NCBI GenBank assembly: GCA_016183075.1
Contig: JACPFH010000422.1
Location: 1-6,473 of the forward strand
Direction: 5' to 3'
DNA length: 6,473 bases
Origin: Deltaproteobacteria bacterium
Lineage (GTDB): Bacteria > Desulfobacterota > Binatia > UBA9968
Both the position numbers and the translations under genes were made by a program. The stretch's first letter is position 1; every line of letters begins with the position of its first letter. Under the pieces are notes generated by a model. The model was not told the origin of the DNA, did no database searches, and saw nothing but the letters and a program-made list of their open reading frames with translations. Shown here one piece after another: positions 1 through 5,335 of the stretch.

Positions 1-553
1 CCCAGTATCGATCGAAGTGGTCCTGAAAGAGATTGGCCATGCCCTCCGAGGGGATGGCGTAGCCTTGCCTGGTGGGCTCTGTCTCGCCAGATTTCTCCGG
101 AAGGCCGATGACTACCAACTTGCCGTCCACGACCATGTACCTCAAATCGTTGACGATCAACCCGCGATGATACCTGACATTAGCGCCCGCCCTAGTGTAG
201 AGCGATCCCATCTCGATCCTATCTGGCGACCTGGGGATTAGATACCTGACGTTGACTCCTTTCGAGGATTCGACCTTGATCTGGTCCAGGATGCGGTCCA
301 CGGTCGATTCGTGGTCAGCGCGCGGGCTGCTTCCCGTAATGCAACCGAACACCTCTGTCTTCGCTCTTAACAAGGCCTCCATGACGGCGATGAAATACTC
401 CTGACGCGAAAATACCCTTGCGGTCCTGTACATTTCGCTAATCAGGTTGCCCCTGGCCCTTTCCTCCCGCCTGCTCTGTACGACGACGAAGAGCGTGAAG
501 GCCAGCAGAAGCAACTCAACAACCAGAAGAACGACTTCGAAGGAAATCTGCAC
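1..553 (-). CDS. Membrane-anchored degenerate phospholipase-D-fold protein (C-terminus cut by window edge)
   Basis: The reading frame is open from a GTG at 553 to the window edge (184 codons seen). The start is chosen because AAGGG lies 8 nt upstream, an in-frame TGA lies further upstream, and no in-frame ATG intervenes. Residues about 5-25 form one hydrophobic helix, followed by a basic SRREERAR stretch, so the rest is probably cytoplasmic. Residues about 55-184 resemble a single PLD/TrmB-C-terminal-like fold: ALLRAKTEVFG, then GVNVRYLIP, then HRGLIVND (129-136), then DGKLVVIGLP, ending FQDHFDRYW. The HRGLIVND segment matches HxKxxxxD except that Lys is Gly, so classical phosphodiesterase catalysis is unlikely; I infer a binding or sensory role. 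It lies 56 bp after norB on the same strand with no visible terminator, so co-transcription is possible. Twelve of 19 Arg codons are AGG, unlike norB. Fold assignment is moderately sure; function is unknown. Confidence 0.7.
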   Translation of the reverse strand, partial: MQISFEVVLLVVELLLLAFTLFVVVQSRREERARGNLISEMYRTARVFSRQEYFIAVMEALLRAKTEVFGCITGSSPRADHESTVDRILDQIKVESSKGVNVRYLIPRSPDRIEMGSLYTRAGANVRYHRGLIVNDLRYMVVDGKLVVIGLPEKSGETEPTRQGYAIPSEGMANLFQDHFDRYW

Positions 554-609
554 TCTATATGCCCTTACGATTTTTGTTTTGTCCTCTGGTTCTGCTCATG
601 CAAGAACGA

Positions 610-1965
610 TCAGCGGACCGCCGGACCGCTCTGCGCGACGGCCGGAGCCGGACGCAGGGTTAGGAGGTCTAAAACCGTTAGGATAACGCCGCCGAGCAGG
701 CTCAAGCCCAGGAAAACCAGGATGGCGAACCAGAAGCGCATCTGGGCCTGGGCGGTCATGTAGCCGAGCCCCATGACCCGCTCGATGTAGGTCTGGAGCA
801 CTCCCGCCACGCTGAAGGCCAAAGTCATTAGCATCATTGTTATGCTCATCCACCAAAAGGCCAACGTTCCGCGTCGCTCATCGAACTCAGCCAGCCCCTT
901 GAGCTTCGGCATGGCGTAGTAGAAGAACATGATGTTGAGGAGAACGTACGCGCCAAAGAAGGCGATGTGGCCGTGAGCCACAGTCACCTGGCTGCCATGT
1001 GTGTAATAATTGATCTGAGGAAGGGTGTGCAAAAATCCCCAGAAGCCCGCGCCTACGAAGTGGAGAATGGACATGCCCACCGCAAGCGTGAAAACCAGAC
1101 GACCCTTAATTCCATCCCGGCGGTTTCGAATGTAATGCCAGGCGTCCAGTACCATAAGGAGAATCGGCAGAGGTTCCAACGCGCTGAAAATGCCGCCGAC
1201 CCATAACCAGTACTTCGGCGCGCCCAGCCAGTAGTAGTGGTGTCCGGTCCCCGCGATGCCGGTGAAGAGAAAGAGACCTAGCTCGACGTAAAGCCACTTC
1301 TCTACCAGTTCTCGGGGAACATCGGTGATTTTGATGAGAATCCACGCGGTCAGGGCGGCCGCGACTAGCTCCCATGCGCCTTCGACCCAAAGATGGATAA
1401 CCCACCACCAGTAGTACCAGTCGATGCTGAGGTTGGCGTAGAAAGGGAGGTTGAAAAGATACATCACGGCCAGAAAGACGAGGCCGCCAAATAACGATCC
1501 CTGGACCACCGTCCAGCGCTGCGCTCGAAGGATGGTCATCCCGACATTGAAGAGGAAGATCAACGCCCCAACCACCACCAGGTAGTCCAACGGAAACGGG
1601 ATCTCCAGAAGCGGTTTGCCCTTCGTCCAGCCGAACAGAAAACCTACAACGGCGGTCACACCGGTCCCCGCAAGTATGGCGAGCTGGAGATAGGCGAGGA
1701 GCGCGCTGAAAATTTCTCGTTCGGTCTCCTCGGGGATCATGAAGTAAGTCGTGCCCATGAATCCCAGGAGAAGCCACAACACCAGAAGGTTTGTGTGGAT
1801 GGCCCGCGTCGTGCTGAAAGGAAGTATGTCTACCAACCCCTGAGGTATGGTTACGGCATAGCTAAGAGCGAGCCAGATCCCGACGATCACTTGCAAGGCA
1901 AAGAGAAGGAGCGCAATCACGAAGTAAGGGTAGGCCACGCGCTGGGAGGTGTAAGCTAACGGCAT
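610..1965 (-). CDS. norB: Nitric oxide reductase subunit B (cNOR, heme-copper oxidase superfamily)
   Basis: Catalytic membrane subunit of cytochrome-c-dependent NO reductase, which reduces 2 NO to N2O in denitrification. It is 451 aa, close to the roughly 450-470 usual for NorB, with about 12 hydrophobic segments. By comparison with remembered Pseudomonas NorB, the ligands are intact: His57 (RAIHTNLL) and His333 for low-spin heme b, His331 (AHGHIAF) for heme b3, His191 (HLWVEGAWEL) with His242/His243 (GTGHHYYW) for FeB. The essential glutamates are Glu195, Glu199 and Glu264 (FSALEPLP). There is no N-terminal quinol-oxidase extension, so it is cNOR and not qNOR, consistent with norC just upstream (26 bp gap). 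A GGAGAG ribosome site lies upstream of the ATG. All 16 Arg codons are CGN. The family call is very secure. Confidence 0.97.
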   Translation of the reverse strand: MPLAYTSQRVAYPYFVIALLLFALQVIVGIWLALSYAVTIPQGLVDILPFSTTRAIHTNLLVLWLLLGFMGTTYFMIPEETEREIFSALLAYLQLAILAGTGVTAVVGFLFGWTKGKPLLEIPFPLDYLVVVGALIFLFNVGMTILRAQRWTVVQGSLFGGLVFLAVMYLFNLPFYANLSIDWYYWWWVIHLWVEGAWELVAAALTAWILIKITDVPRELVEKWLYVELGLFLFTGIAGTGHHYYWLGAPKYWLWVGGIFSALEPLPILLMVLDAWHYIRNRRDGIKGRLVFTLAVGMSILHFVGAGFWGFLHTLPQINYYTHGSQVTVAHGHIAFFGAYVLLNIMFFYYAMPKLKGLAEFDERRGTLAFWWMSITMMLMTLAFSVAGVLQTYIERVMGLGYMTAQAQMRFWFAILVFLGLSLLGGVILTVLDLLTLRPAPAVAQSGPAVR

Positions 1966-1991
1966 GACGGGGTCTCTCCTTTCGTTACCAG

Positions 1992-2675
1992 TTACTTCAA
2001 CCCTGCGAGAAAAGCCGCGAGCTGATCGCGTTCTTCGTGAGAGACCACCGGTGGAGGCATGGTCGCCCGAGGGCTGGCCGACCTGGGATCTGTCAGGACT
2101 TTCTCGATCGTCTCGTAGCTCAGGCGGGAGCCCACGTGGGTAAGCTCCGGTCCCTGTTGTCCGCCGGTACCATACACCCGGTGACAGGCAAAGCAGCCCT
2201 TCTCCTGGAACAGCACGGCGCCGGGGCTCACACCCAACGCGGCCGCTCGGCCGGTTTCGCCGCGGAGTTTCTGATCCTGAGGCGGCCAGCCGTGCGTATC
2301 AATCTCGCTTGCCCATCGGAGGAACGCCACCAGCTCTTCGAGCTCTTCGTCCGTGACAGGCAGGCGCGGCATCTTCCGCCAGGTCGTAAATTTTTCCGGG
2401 CTGCGGATCACGGCCTTGATTCCTTCGCTTCCCCGGCGCCAGTAGACTCTGGTCATGTCGGGACCATAGTAGGAGCCGAAGCCCAGGATCGTGTGGCAAT
2501 CGTTGCAGTTGTATTTGTGCCAGACTTGCTTGCCTGCGACGACCTGTTCGCTAAGCTGATCCGCATGGGTCAACGTTTGGATCTGCCGGTGCGTGTCGAA
2601 GGTCAGGGCGAGAAACAGAACCAGGGAGATAAGAGTCCCGAGATAAAAAATCAGTTTCGCTAATTTGTTCGTCAT
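1992..2675 (-). CDS. norC: Diheme NorC: nitric oxide reductase cytochrome c subunit with an extra C-terminal cytochrome domain
   Basis: Electron-entry subunit of cNOR. Residues 1-26 include an uncleaved membrane anchor (LAKLIFYLGTLISLVLFLAL). Residues about 45-132 are the normal NorC heme c domain: CNDCH (Cys57, Cys60, His61), GFGSYYGPDMTRVYWRRG, axial Met102 in KMPRLP, and the family ending FLRWASEIDTHGWPP. Standard NorC stops about there. This protein continues with a second class-I cytochrome c domain: CFACH (Cys161, Cys164, His165), a GPELTHVG segment and a probable axial Met206 in ATMPPP, ending AAFLAGLK. The second heme probably lies periplasmic and could relay electrons from a soluble donor (inference). 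It is 26 bp upstream of norB. The ATG is poorly preceded by a Shine-Dalgarno; a small hairpin (AAGCC-GGG-GGCTT on the mRNA, 2681-2693) lies 5 nt before it and might affect translation. Confidence 0.95.
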   Translation of the reverse strand: MTNKLAKLIFYLGTLISLVLFLALTFDTHRQIQTLTHADQLSEQVVAGKQVWHKYNCNDCHTILGFGSYYGPDMTRVYWRRGSEGIKAVIRSPEKFTTWRKMPRLPVTDEELEELVAFLRWASEIDTHGWPPQDQKLRGETGRAAALGVSPGAVLFQEKGCFACHRVYGTGGQQGPELTHVGSRLSYETIEKVLTDPRSASPRATMPPPVVSHEERDQLAAFLAGLK

Positions 2676-2752
2676 GTGGGAAGCCCCCGGCTTTCAAACA
2701 CAGATCGCCTCGGTTTCTAGCTTTCGTGTACGCGCTTTCGTCGTGGCTTGAT

Positions 2753-3343
2753 CTATTCGGGATGATGCCCGGCCGGCTCAGCTTTAGTCGTTTCGTAGAT
2801 CCGCTCGACGTGCTCCACGAATGCCGTGTAGGCCCGCACATACGCCCGCCCAGCCTCCAGGTCATCTTGCTTGAACTTCTTCTTACCGGACACCTCCTTG
2901 AATCCTTCACGGACGCCGTCGTTCAGCGTATCCGTCAAGATCTTCAAGAGCGGCTTCACAGAGCCGCTCTCTATGGCCTTGTCCGCAGCCGGGATTGCCG
3001 GCCCTAGATTGCGCCCTGCGGGTTTCAGACCGGTGTATGGAGCCCCTTCGCTGGCCCTATGAAGGCGGACGAGGGTTTCAAAGAAATACATGTCCGCGAG
3101 TTCTTTGGCTTGCGGGCTAAGCTTCCTCACAGTCAGGGTTTTCTCGAAGGCCCGTTTGATCTCGGCCTCATCCTGTTTCTCCACCCAGATAAGGACGAGG
3201 TTCACGTTCCCCGTATCGACCGCCTTTTGGGCGGCTTTCACCACTGGTCCATCCAGTCCGTCGCAATGGGCCAGAGCCCTGACCGGCCCCCAAAGAACAG
3301 CCAACAATAGAACGATTAGACCAACAAGAAATTTACGGTTCAT
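2753..3343 (-). CDS. DUF6448-like exported protein, first gene of the nor operon
   Basis: A 196-aa protein with a clear signal peptide (MNRKFLVGLIVLLLAVLWG, cleavage predicted after ALA at residue 25), giving a mature N-terminus HCDGLDGPVV. I recognise the pattern (HCDGLDGPVV, NVNLVLIWV, KELADMYFFETLVRLHRASEGAPYTGLKPAG) as the DUF6448 family, whose function is not established. The mature N-terminal His26-Cys27-Asp28 plus His95, His178 and His193/194 could bind metal or heme, but there is no CxxCH motif. It is otherwise helical and charged. It lies 77 bp upstream of norC on the same strand and directly below the sigma-54 promoter, so it is probably co-expressed with NO reductase. An accessory role in the periplasm (metal supply, NO sensing or NOR assembly) is only inference. 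GAGG lies 4 nt before the ATG. Confidence 0.85.
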   Translation of the reverse strand: MNRKFLVGLIVLLLAVLWGPVRALAHCDGLDGPVVKAAQKAVDTGNVNLVLIWVEKQDEAEIKRAFEKTLTVRKLSPQAKELADMYFFETLVRLHRASEGAPYTGLKPAGRNLGPAIPAADKAIESGSVKPLLKILTDTLNDGVREGFKEVSGKKKFKQDDLEAGRAYVRAYTAFVEHVERIYETTKAEPAGHHPE

Positions 3344-3445
3344 GATACCTCGTCCCCACGTGGCGTTCCCTTTGCTAAGTGCTCTTTGAATCTCAGCGAC
3401 GGAAGATTTCCTGCCTCGGTATGGGCCACACTTATTGAGAAGCGC

Positions 3446-3461
3446 AGCAAGCTCTGTGCCA
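3446..3461 (-). promoter_or_regulatory. Sigma-54 (RpoN) -24/-12 promoter of the DUF6448-norC-norB operon
   Basis: On the minus strand the site reads TGGCACAGAGCTTGCT, matching TGGCAC-N5-TTGCW with exactly 10 nt between the invariant GG and GC. The predicted start is near 3435, leaving a leader of about 92 nt before the DUF6448 ATG at 3343. The ten fixed bases would occur by chance about 0.01 times in a window this size on both strands. NO reductase operons are known to be driven by sigma-54 with the NO-sensing activator NorR in several bacteria, so the placement is sensible. A small palindrome GGCCA-TTT-TGGCC (3462-3474) abuts the -24 element. No classical NorR box (GT-N7-AC) was found upstream, so the activator is unknown. 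Confidence 0.75.
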
Positions 3462-3535
3462 GGCCATTTTGGCCCTATTCAGTCATATGGAGAGGGGTCC
3501 GGCTTTTCAGGAGTGAGAAGAGTAGGGAGGTGGTT

Positions 3536-3592
3536 ATGGCAAAAATGCAAAAAAAGCTAACGCAGCGGCAGGTCACTGCGGGCCAACGCTAA
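3536..3592 (+). CDS. Possible small ORF or truncated gene start, strong Shine-Dalgarno
   Basis: An ATG at 3536 is preceded by AGGGAGG with 5 nt spacing, one of the best ribosome sites in the window, and encodes MAKMQKKLTQRQVTAGQR then stop. It points away from the nor operon. If one G is skipped near 3580 the reading continues ANAKLSARRSKQ. This resembles the start of a widespread uncharacterised family beginning roughly 'KLTPAQ..A.QRANAQKSTGPRT', so it may be a decayed remnant and not an 18-residue protein. The 3' end overlaps the weak attC-like site described separately. Function is unknown. Confidence 0.3.
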   Translation: MAKMQKKLTQRQVTAGQR

Positions 3593-3732
3593 GCTGAGCG
3601 CGAGGCGAAGTAAACAAACCGACGGCTGCTTAGTGACATGGGTTCACAACTCACTGTTGGTTCCATCGTCAGTAGAGGCTGCTCGCCGATGCGCTCAACG
3701 TTTTGCGACCCTCCTCTCCAGCGACATTAGAT
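3581..3732 (-). repeat. Weak attC-like site after vapC (third candidate)
   Basis: On the minus strand ATCTAAT, overlapping the vapC stop codon, could be a degenerate R'' box. It is followed by GCTGGAG (L''-like). At the far end are GCTCAGC (L', 3599-3593), a TTAGC spacer and GTTGGCC (R', 3587-3581). L' is identical in sequence to that of the second site. An alternative inner pairing is GTTGAGCGC (3699-3691) with GCGCTCAGC (3601-3593), 8 of 9 bases. The length of about 150 bp is at the long end for attC, the R'' box is poor, and spacers are unequal (3 and 5 nt). Supported mainly by position, as a third module of the same layout. Confidence 0.27.
3632..3655. promoter_or_regulatory. Inverted repeat AGTGA-N14-TCACT, possible upstream activator site
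   Basis: Perfect 5-bp arms, about 175-200 bp upstream of the sigma-54 promoter. That is a distance where enhancer-binding activators commonly bind. The arms are short, the site does not match NorR's GT-N7-AC core, and it falls inside the weak attC-like site, so it may be coincidental. Confidence 0.2.
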
Positions 3733-4122
3733 CCAGTTCTCTGTCTTGAGCCCCGCCACTCGCTCGAAGTGCTTCAAGTTGTTCGTGACGAACGTAAGCC
3801 CTAACGACAGCGCATGCGCCGCGATCAGCGTGTCAAATGTGCCGATGGGCTCACCACGCCGCGCCAGCGAGGCTGCAACTGCCGCAAGGCGATCCGCCGC
3901 GCGCTGGTCGAAGGGCACGACCGCCACGGCCTCCACAAAGGTGCCTATGAGGCCGTGAAGCTTCCGGGATCGTCTCGCCTCGGCACCGAAGCGCAGCTCG
4001 GCCAGGGTGATCGAGCTGATGCAGATCTCTGATGGCCGATGTCCCAACAGGTGTGTCGCGACCTGTCCCTTACCACGGAGAGCAAAGCTCACCGTGTCCG
4101 TGTCGAGCATGTACCGAGGCAT
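3727..4122 (-). CDS. vapC: VapC-type PIN-domain ribonuclease toxin
   Basis: A 131-aa PIN domain, the usual VapC length. Acidic metal-binding residues are in place: Asp7 in the N-terminal YMLDTDT motif, Glu42 in SSITLAELRFGAE, and Asp97 in IGTFDTLIAAHAL. The C-terminal FVTNNLKHFERVAGLKTENW motif is typical of the family. VapC toxins are Mg2+-dependent endoribonucleases, often cutting tRNA or rRNA, and are held inactive by VapB. The start ATG overlaps the vapB stop (TGATG), showing translational coupling with antitoxin made first. No terminator is visible after the stop; an attC-like site may begin at the stop codon. No disabling change is seen, so it looks functional. Confidence 0.95.
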   Translation of the reverse strand: MPRYMLDTDTVSFALRGKGQVATHLLGHRPSEICISSITLAELRFGAEARRSRKLHGLIGTFVEAVAVVPFDQRAADRLAAVAASLARRGEPIGTFDTLIAAHALSLGLTFVTNNLKHFERVAGLKTENWI

Positions 4123-4361
4123 CAGGCAAACGGGTCACGAAGATCTCGGACCTGCCGCTGCCTAGGGCGGGGGATCTCCCCGGACCAAGCGCCCAGGCAA
4201 GCTCGGAACTTGTCTGACCACTCATCCGCCGGCTCGAGGATCACGCGCCGGCCTTCCCGGCGCACCAGAACCTCCCGTTGAGCAGTGAAGCGACACTCCT
4301 TCGGAAGGCGCACCGCCTGACTACCACCGTTCTGGAACAACTTTGCACGAGCGGTTTTCAT
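4122..4361 (-). CDS. vapB: VapB-type antitoxin (AbrB/SpoVT fold)
   Basis: A 79-aa antitoxin. Residues 1-45 form a swapped-hairpin AbrB/SpoVT DNA-binding domain (AKLFQNGGSQAVRLPKECRF, then EVLVRREGRRVILEP). The C-terminal part (DEWSDKFRACLGAWSGEIPRPRQR) should wrap and neutralise VapC. It is first in the pair, overlapping vapC by one base, and is expected to autoregulate with VapC at the palindrome just upstream. There is no Shine-Dalgarno before the ATG (ACTGCCTCC precedes it), and the predicted transcription start coincides with the ATG, suggesting a leaderless mRNA. Confidence 0.93.
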   Translation of the reverse strand: MKTARAKLFQNGGSQAVRLPKECRFTAQREVLVRREGRRVILEPADEWSDKFRACLGAWSGEIPRPRQRQVRDLRDPFA

Positions 4362-4367
4362 GGAGGC

Positions 4368-4396
4368 AGTCTAGACCGGAGTCTATACGTAGTCAA
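4368..4396 (-). promoter_or_regulatory. vapBC promoter with overlapping operator palindrome
   Basis: On the minus strand: -35 TTGACT (4396-4391), 17-bp spacer, -10 TAGACT (4373-4368). The predicted start, 7 nt beyond the -10, falls on the vapB ATG at 4361. Between and over these elements lies the inverted repeat TAGAC-TCCG-GTCTA (4372-4385), whose second arm overlaps the -10. That is a sensible operator for VapB/VapBC autorepression. Also, TAGACT is repeated 12 bp apart. Confidence 0.6.
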
Positions 4397-4434
4397 GTGC
4401 GACGCTGTGTCCCGGTTCCCGCGCGCCCTCGTCC

Positions 4435-4519
4435 GCCGAACGCGATGCCGCTGAGCCGTTACCGGAAATGCTGCGGCGAAAGACCATACAGTATCATCAG
4501 CTCCAGCGGCGGGTTAGGT
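4435..4519 (-). repeat. attC-like recombination site after higA (second candidate)
   Basis: Begins 25 nt after the higA stop. On the minus strand: R'' ACCTAAC (4519-4513, fits RYYYAAC), spacer CCGCC, L'' GCTGGAGC (4507-4500), 43-nt centre, L' GCTCAGC (4456-4450), 8-nt spacer, R' GTTCGGC (4441-4435). L' pairs with L'' leaving one extra G on the L'' side, as in genuine attC sites. Against it: R' departs from GTTRRRY at the first R, spacers are unequal (5 and 8 nt), and the centre pairs poorly. Total length of 85 bp is typical. Confidence 0.42.
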
Positions 4520-4544
4520 TGCGAAGCACCAGACAGCGCCCTAA

Positions 4545-4847
4545 TCAAGCCGCTTCACGGGGCTTCACTTGGCGGTCAATGGCATTACCGGACGCCAGCT
4601 CCGCAACCCGCAAATCATATGCGGTTTGCAAGTTCAGCCACGATTCTGCATCAGTTGCGAAATAGCGCGCTAGGCGTAACGCTGTGTCCCCCGTGATACC
4701 GCGCTTCTTCCTTACGATATCGTTGATGCGGGCTGGAGTGACGCCCAGTGCCCGCGCCAGTCCATTGGCAGACAGCCCAAGCGGAACCATATACTCTTCG
4801 CGCAGAACCTCGCCTGGGTGGATCGGACGCATACGGTTCTTAATCAT
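4545..4847 (-). CDS. higA: HigA-type antitoxin (XRE helix-turn-helix)
   Basis: A 100-aa antitoxin of the HigA family: opening HPGEVLREEYMVPLGLS, helix-turn-helix about residues 25-52 (GLARALGVTPARINDIVRKK), then the diagnostic RGITGDTALRLARYFATDAESWLNLQTAYDL. It binds HigB and represses its own operon. It follows higB with a 12-nt gap. Its ribosome site AGGAGG (4855-4860) overlaps the last base of the higB stop codon, with 7 nt to the ATG, so antitoxin translation should be strong. This start is clear; an internal Met6 is less likely. Confidence 0.95.
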   Translation of the reverse strand: MIKNRMRPIHPGEVLREEYMVPLGLSANGLARALGVTPARINDIVRKKRGITGDTALRLARYFATDAESWLNLQTAYDLRVAELASGNAIDRQVKPREAA

Positions 4848-4859
4848 GACAACACCTCC

Positions 4860-5138
4860 TCAGTGGTAGTCCACAATCTCGACATCAAACACATCTCCGT
4901 CAGCCCAGCGGAAGCACACCCGCCATTGATCGTTGATGCGGATGCTCCACTGGCCGGCCCGGTCGCCTTTCAATGCCTCTAGCCGGTTGCCGGGCGGCGA
5001 GCGCAGAAAATCCAGCGTGGCTGCGGCGTGCAATTGTGCGAGCTTGCGCTCCGCTGTTTGCCGGATGACCTGCCAACGGCGCGGGCAACGACCCTCAAAC
5101 AACGCTTGAGTCTCTTTATTGTGGAAGGTTTTTATCAC
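4860..5138 (-). CDS. higB: HigB-type ribosome-dependent mRNA interferase toxin (RelE/ParE superfamily), GTG start
   Basis: With the GTG at 5138 the protein is 92 aa starting VIKTFHNKETQALFEG, the family's usual length and opening (MIKSF-like). Core motifs are present: RKLAQLHAAATLDFLRSPPG, NRLEALKGDRAGQWSIRINDQWRVCFRW and the C-terminal VEIVDYH. Arg67, Arg73 and the final His are likely active-site residues. It cuts mRNA on the ribosome and is neutralised by HigA; toxin-first order is normal for this family. An in-frame ATG at 5180 would add 14 residues, but that stretch holds the operator-like palindrome, so I reject it. No strong Shine-Dalgarno precedes the GTG (TAAG only). No inactivating change is seen. 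Confidence 0.93.
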   Translation of the reverse strand: MIKTFHNKETQALFEGRCPRRWQVIRQTAERKLAQLHAAATLDFLRSPPGNRLEALKGDRAGQWSIRINDQWRVCFRWADGDVFDVEIVDYH

Positions 5139-5148
5139 AAGGCTTACT

Positions 5149-5169
5149 GTATATCGATCTACAATATAC
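5149..5169. promoter_or_regulatory. higBA operator-like palindrome within the promoter
   Basis: GTATAT-N9-ATATAC, perfect 6-bp arms, 10 bp before the higB GTG. On the minus strand a -35-like TTGCGG immediately precedes it and TACAGT, 17 bp on, is a usable -10, so the palindrome fills the promoter spacer. That is where HigA repression would be expected. The promoter hexamers are only moderate matches; the palindrome is the firmer observation. Confidence 0.5.
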
Positions 5170-5227
5170 CGCAAGCCCACGCAGTTTAGTAGCCAGATTC
5201 CAAGGTGCCGCGGATCGCCGGTTTTGG

Positions 5228-5331
5228 GGCTAACGTCATGTTGAGCGGCGCGCGCGACGCCGTATGGACAGCGACACCATTACTGACGAACCACTCACGC
5301 TGACTCGCGTCCGCTCGAACTAAAGTTAGAG
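5228..5331 (-). repeat. Integron attC recombination site after the lipoprotein gene
   Basis: Begins 4 nt after the lipoprotein stop codon. On the minus strand: R'' CTCTAAC (5331-5325), spacer TTTA, L'' GTTCGAGCGG (5320-5311), centre, L' CCGCTCAAC (5248-5240), spacer ATGAC, R' GTTAGCC (5234-5228). The core boxes pair as CTAAC/GTTAG. The inner boxes pair over 9 bp, leaving a single unpaired C on the L'' side, the hallmark extrahelical base of attC. Inside, CGCG/CGCG and CAGCG/CGCTG can extend the stem. The ends resemble the class 1 integron aadA attC (TCTAAC...GTTC and TCAA...GTTAG). Length of 104 bp is within the attC range. Confidence 0.7.
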
Positions 5332-5335
5332 AGCG

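Noticed and set aside
447..686. Plus-strand open frame across the norB 3' end and the PLD-like gene start
   Set aside because: Antisense shadow; composition and lack of motifs or ribosome site argue against a gene.
2037..2663. Long plus-strand open frame opposite norC
   Set aside because: It is the antisense of a certain norC; its length follows from high GC and few stops.
3344..3535. FNR/Dnr box (TTGAT-N4-ATCAA) for the nor operon
   Set aside because: Only one-sided fragments such as TTGAG and TTGAA occur; no palindromic match.
3462..3726. NorR binding boxes (GT-N7-AC) upstream of the sigma-54 promoter
   Set aside because: Scanned by eye on the minus strand; no convincing core was found at suitable spacing.
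5139..5180. Longer higB starting at the ATG at 5180
   Set aside because: Adds an N-terminal stretch unlike the family and overlaps the promoter/operator palindrome; the GTG at 5138 gives the normal 92 aa.
5312..5335. Hairpin CGCTC...GAGCG right after the lipoprotein stop as an intrinsic terminator
   Set aside because: No T-run follows on the minus strand, and the same bases are better explained as the R''-L'' half of the attC site.
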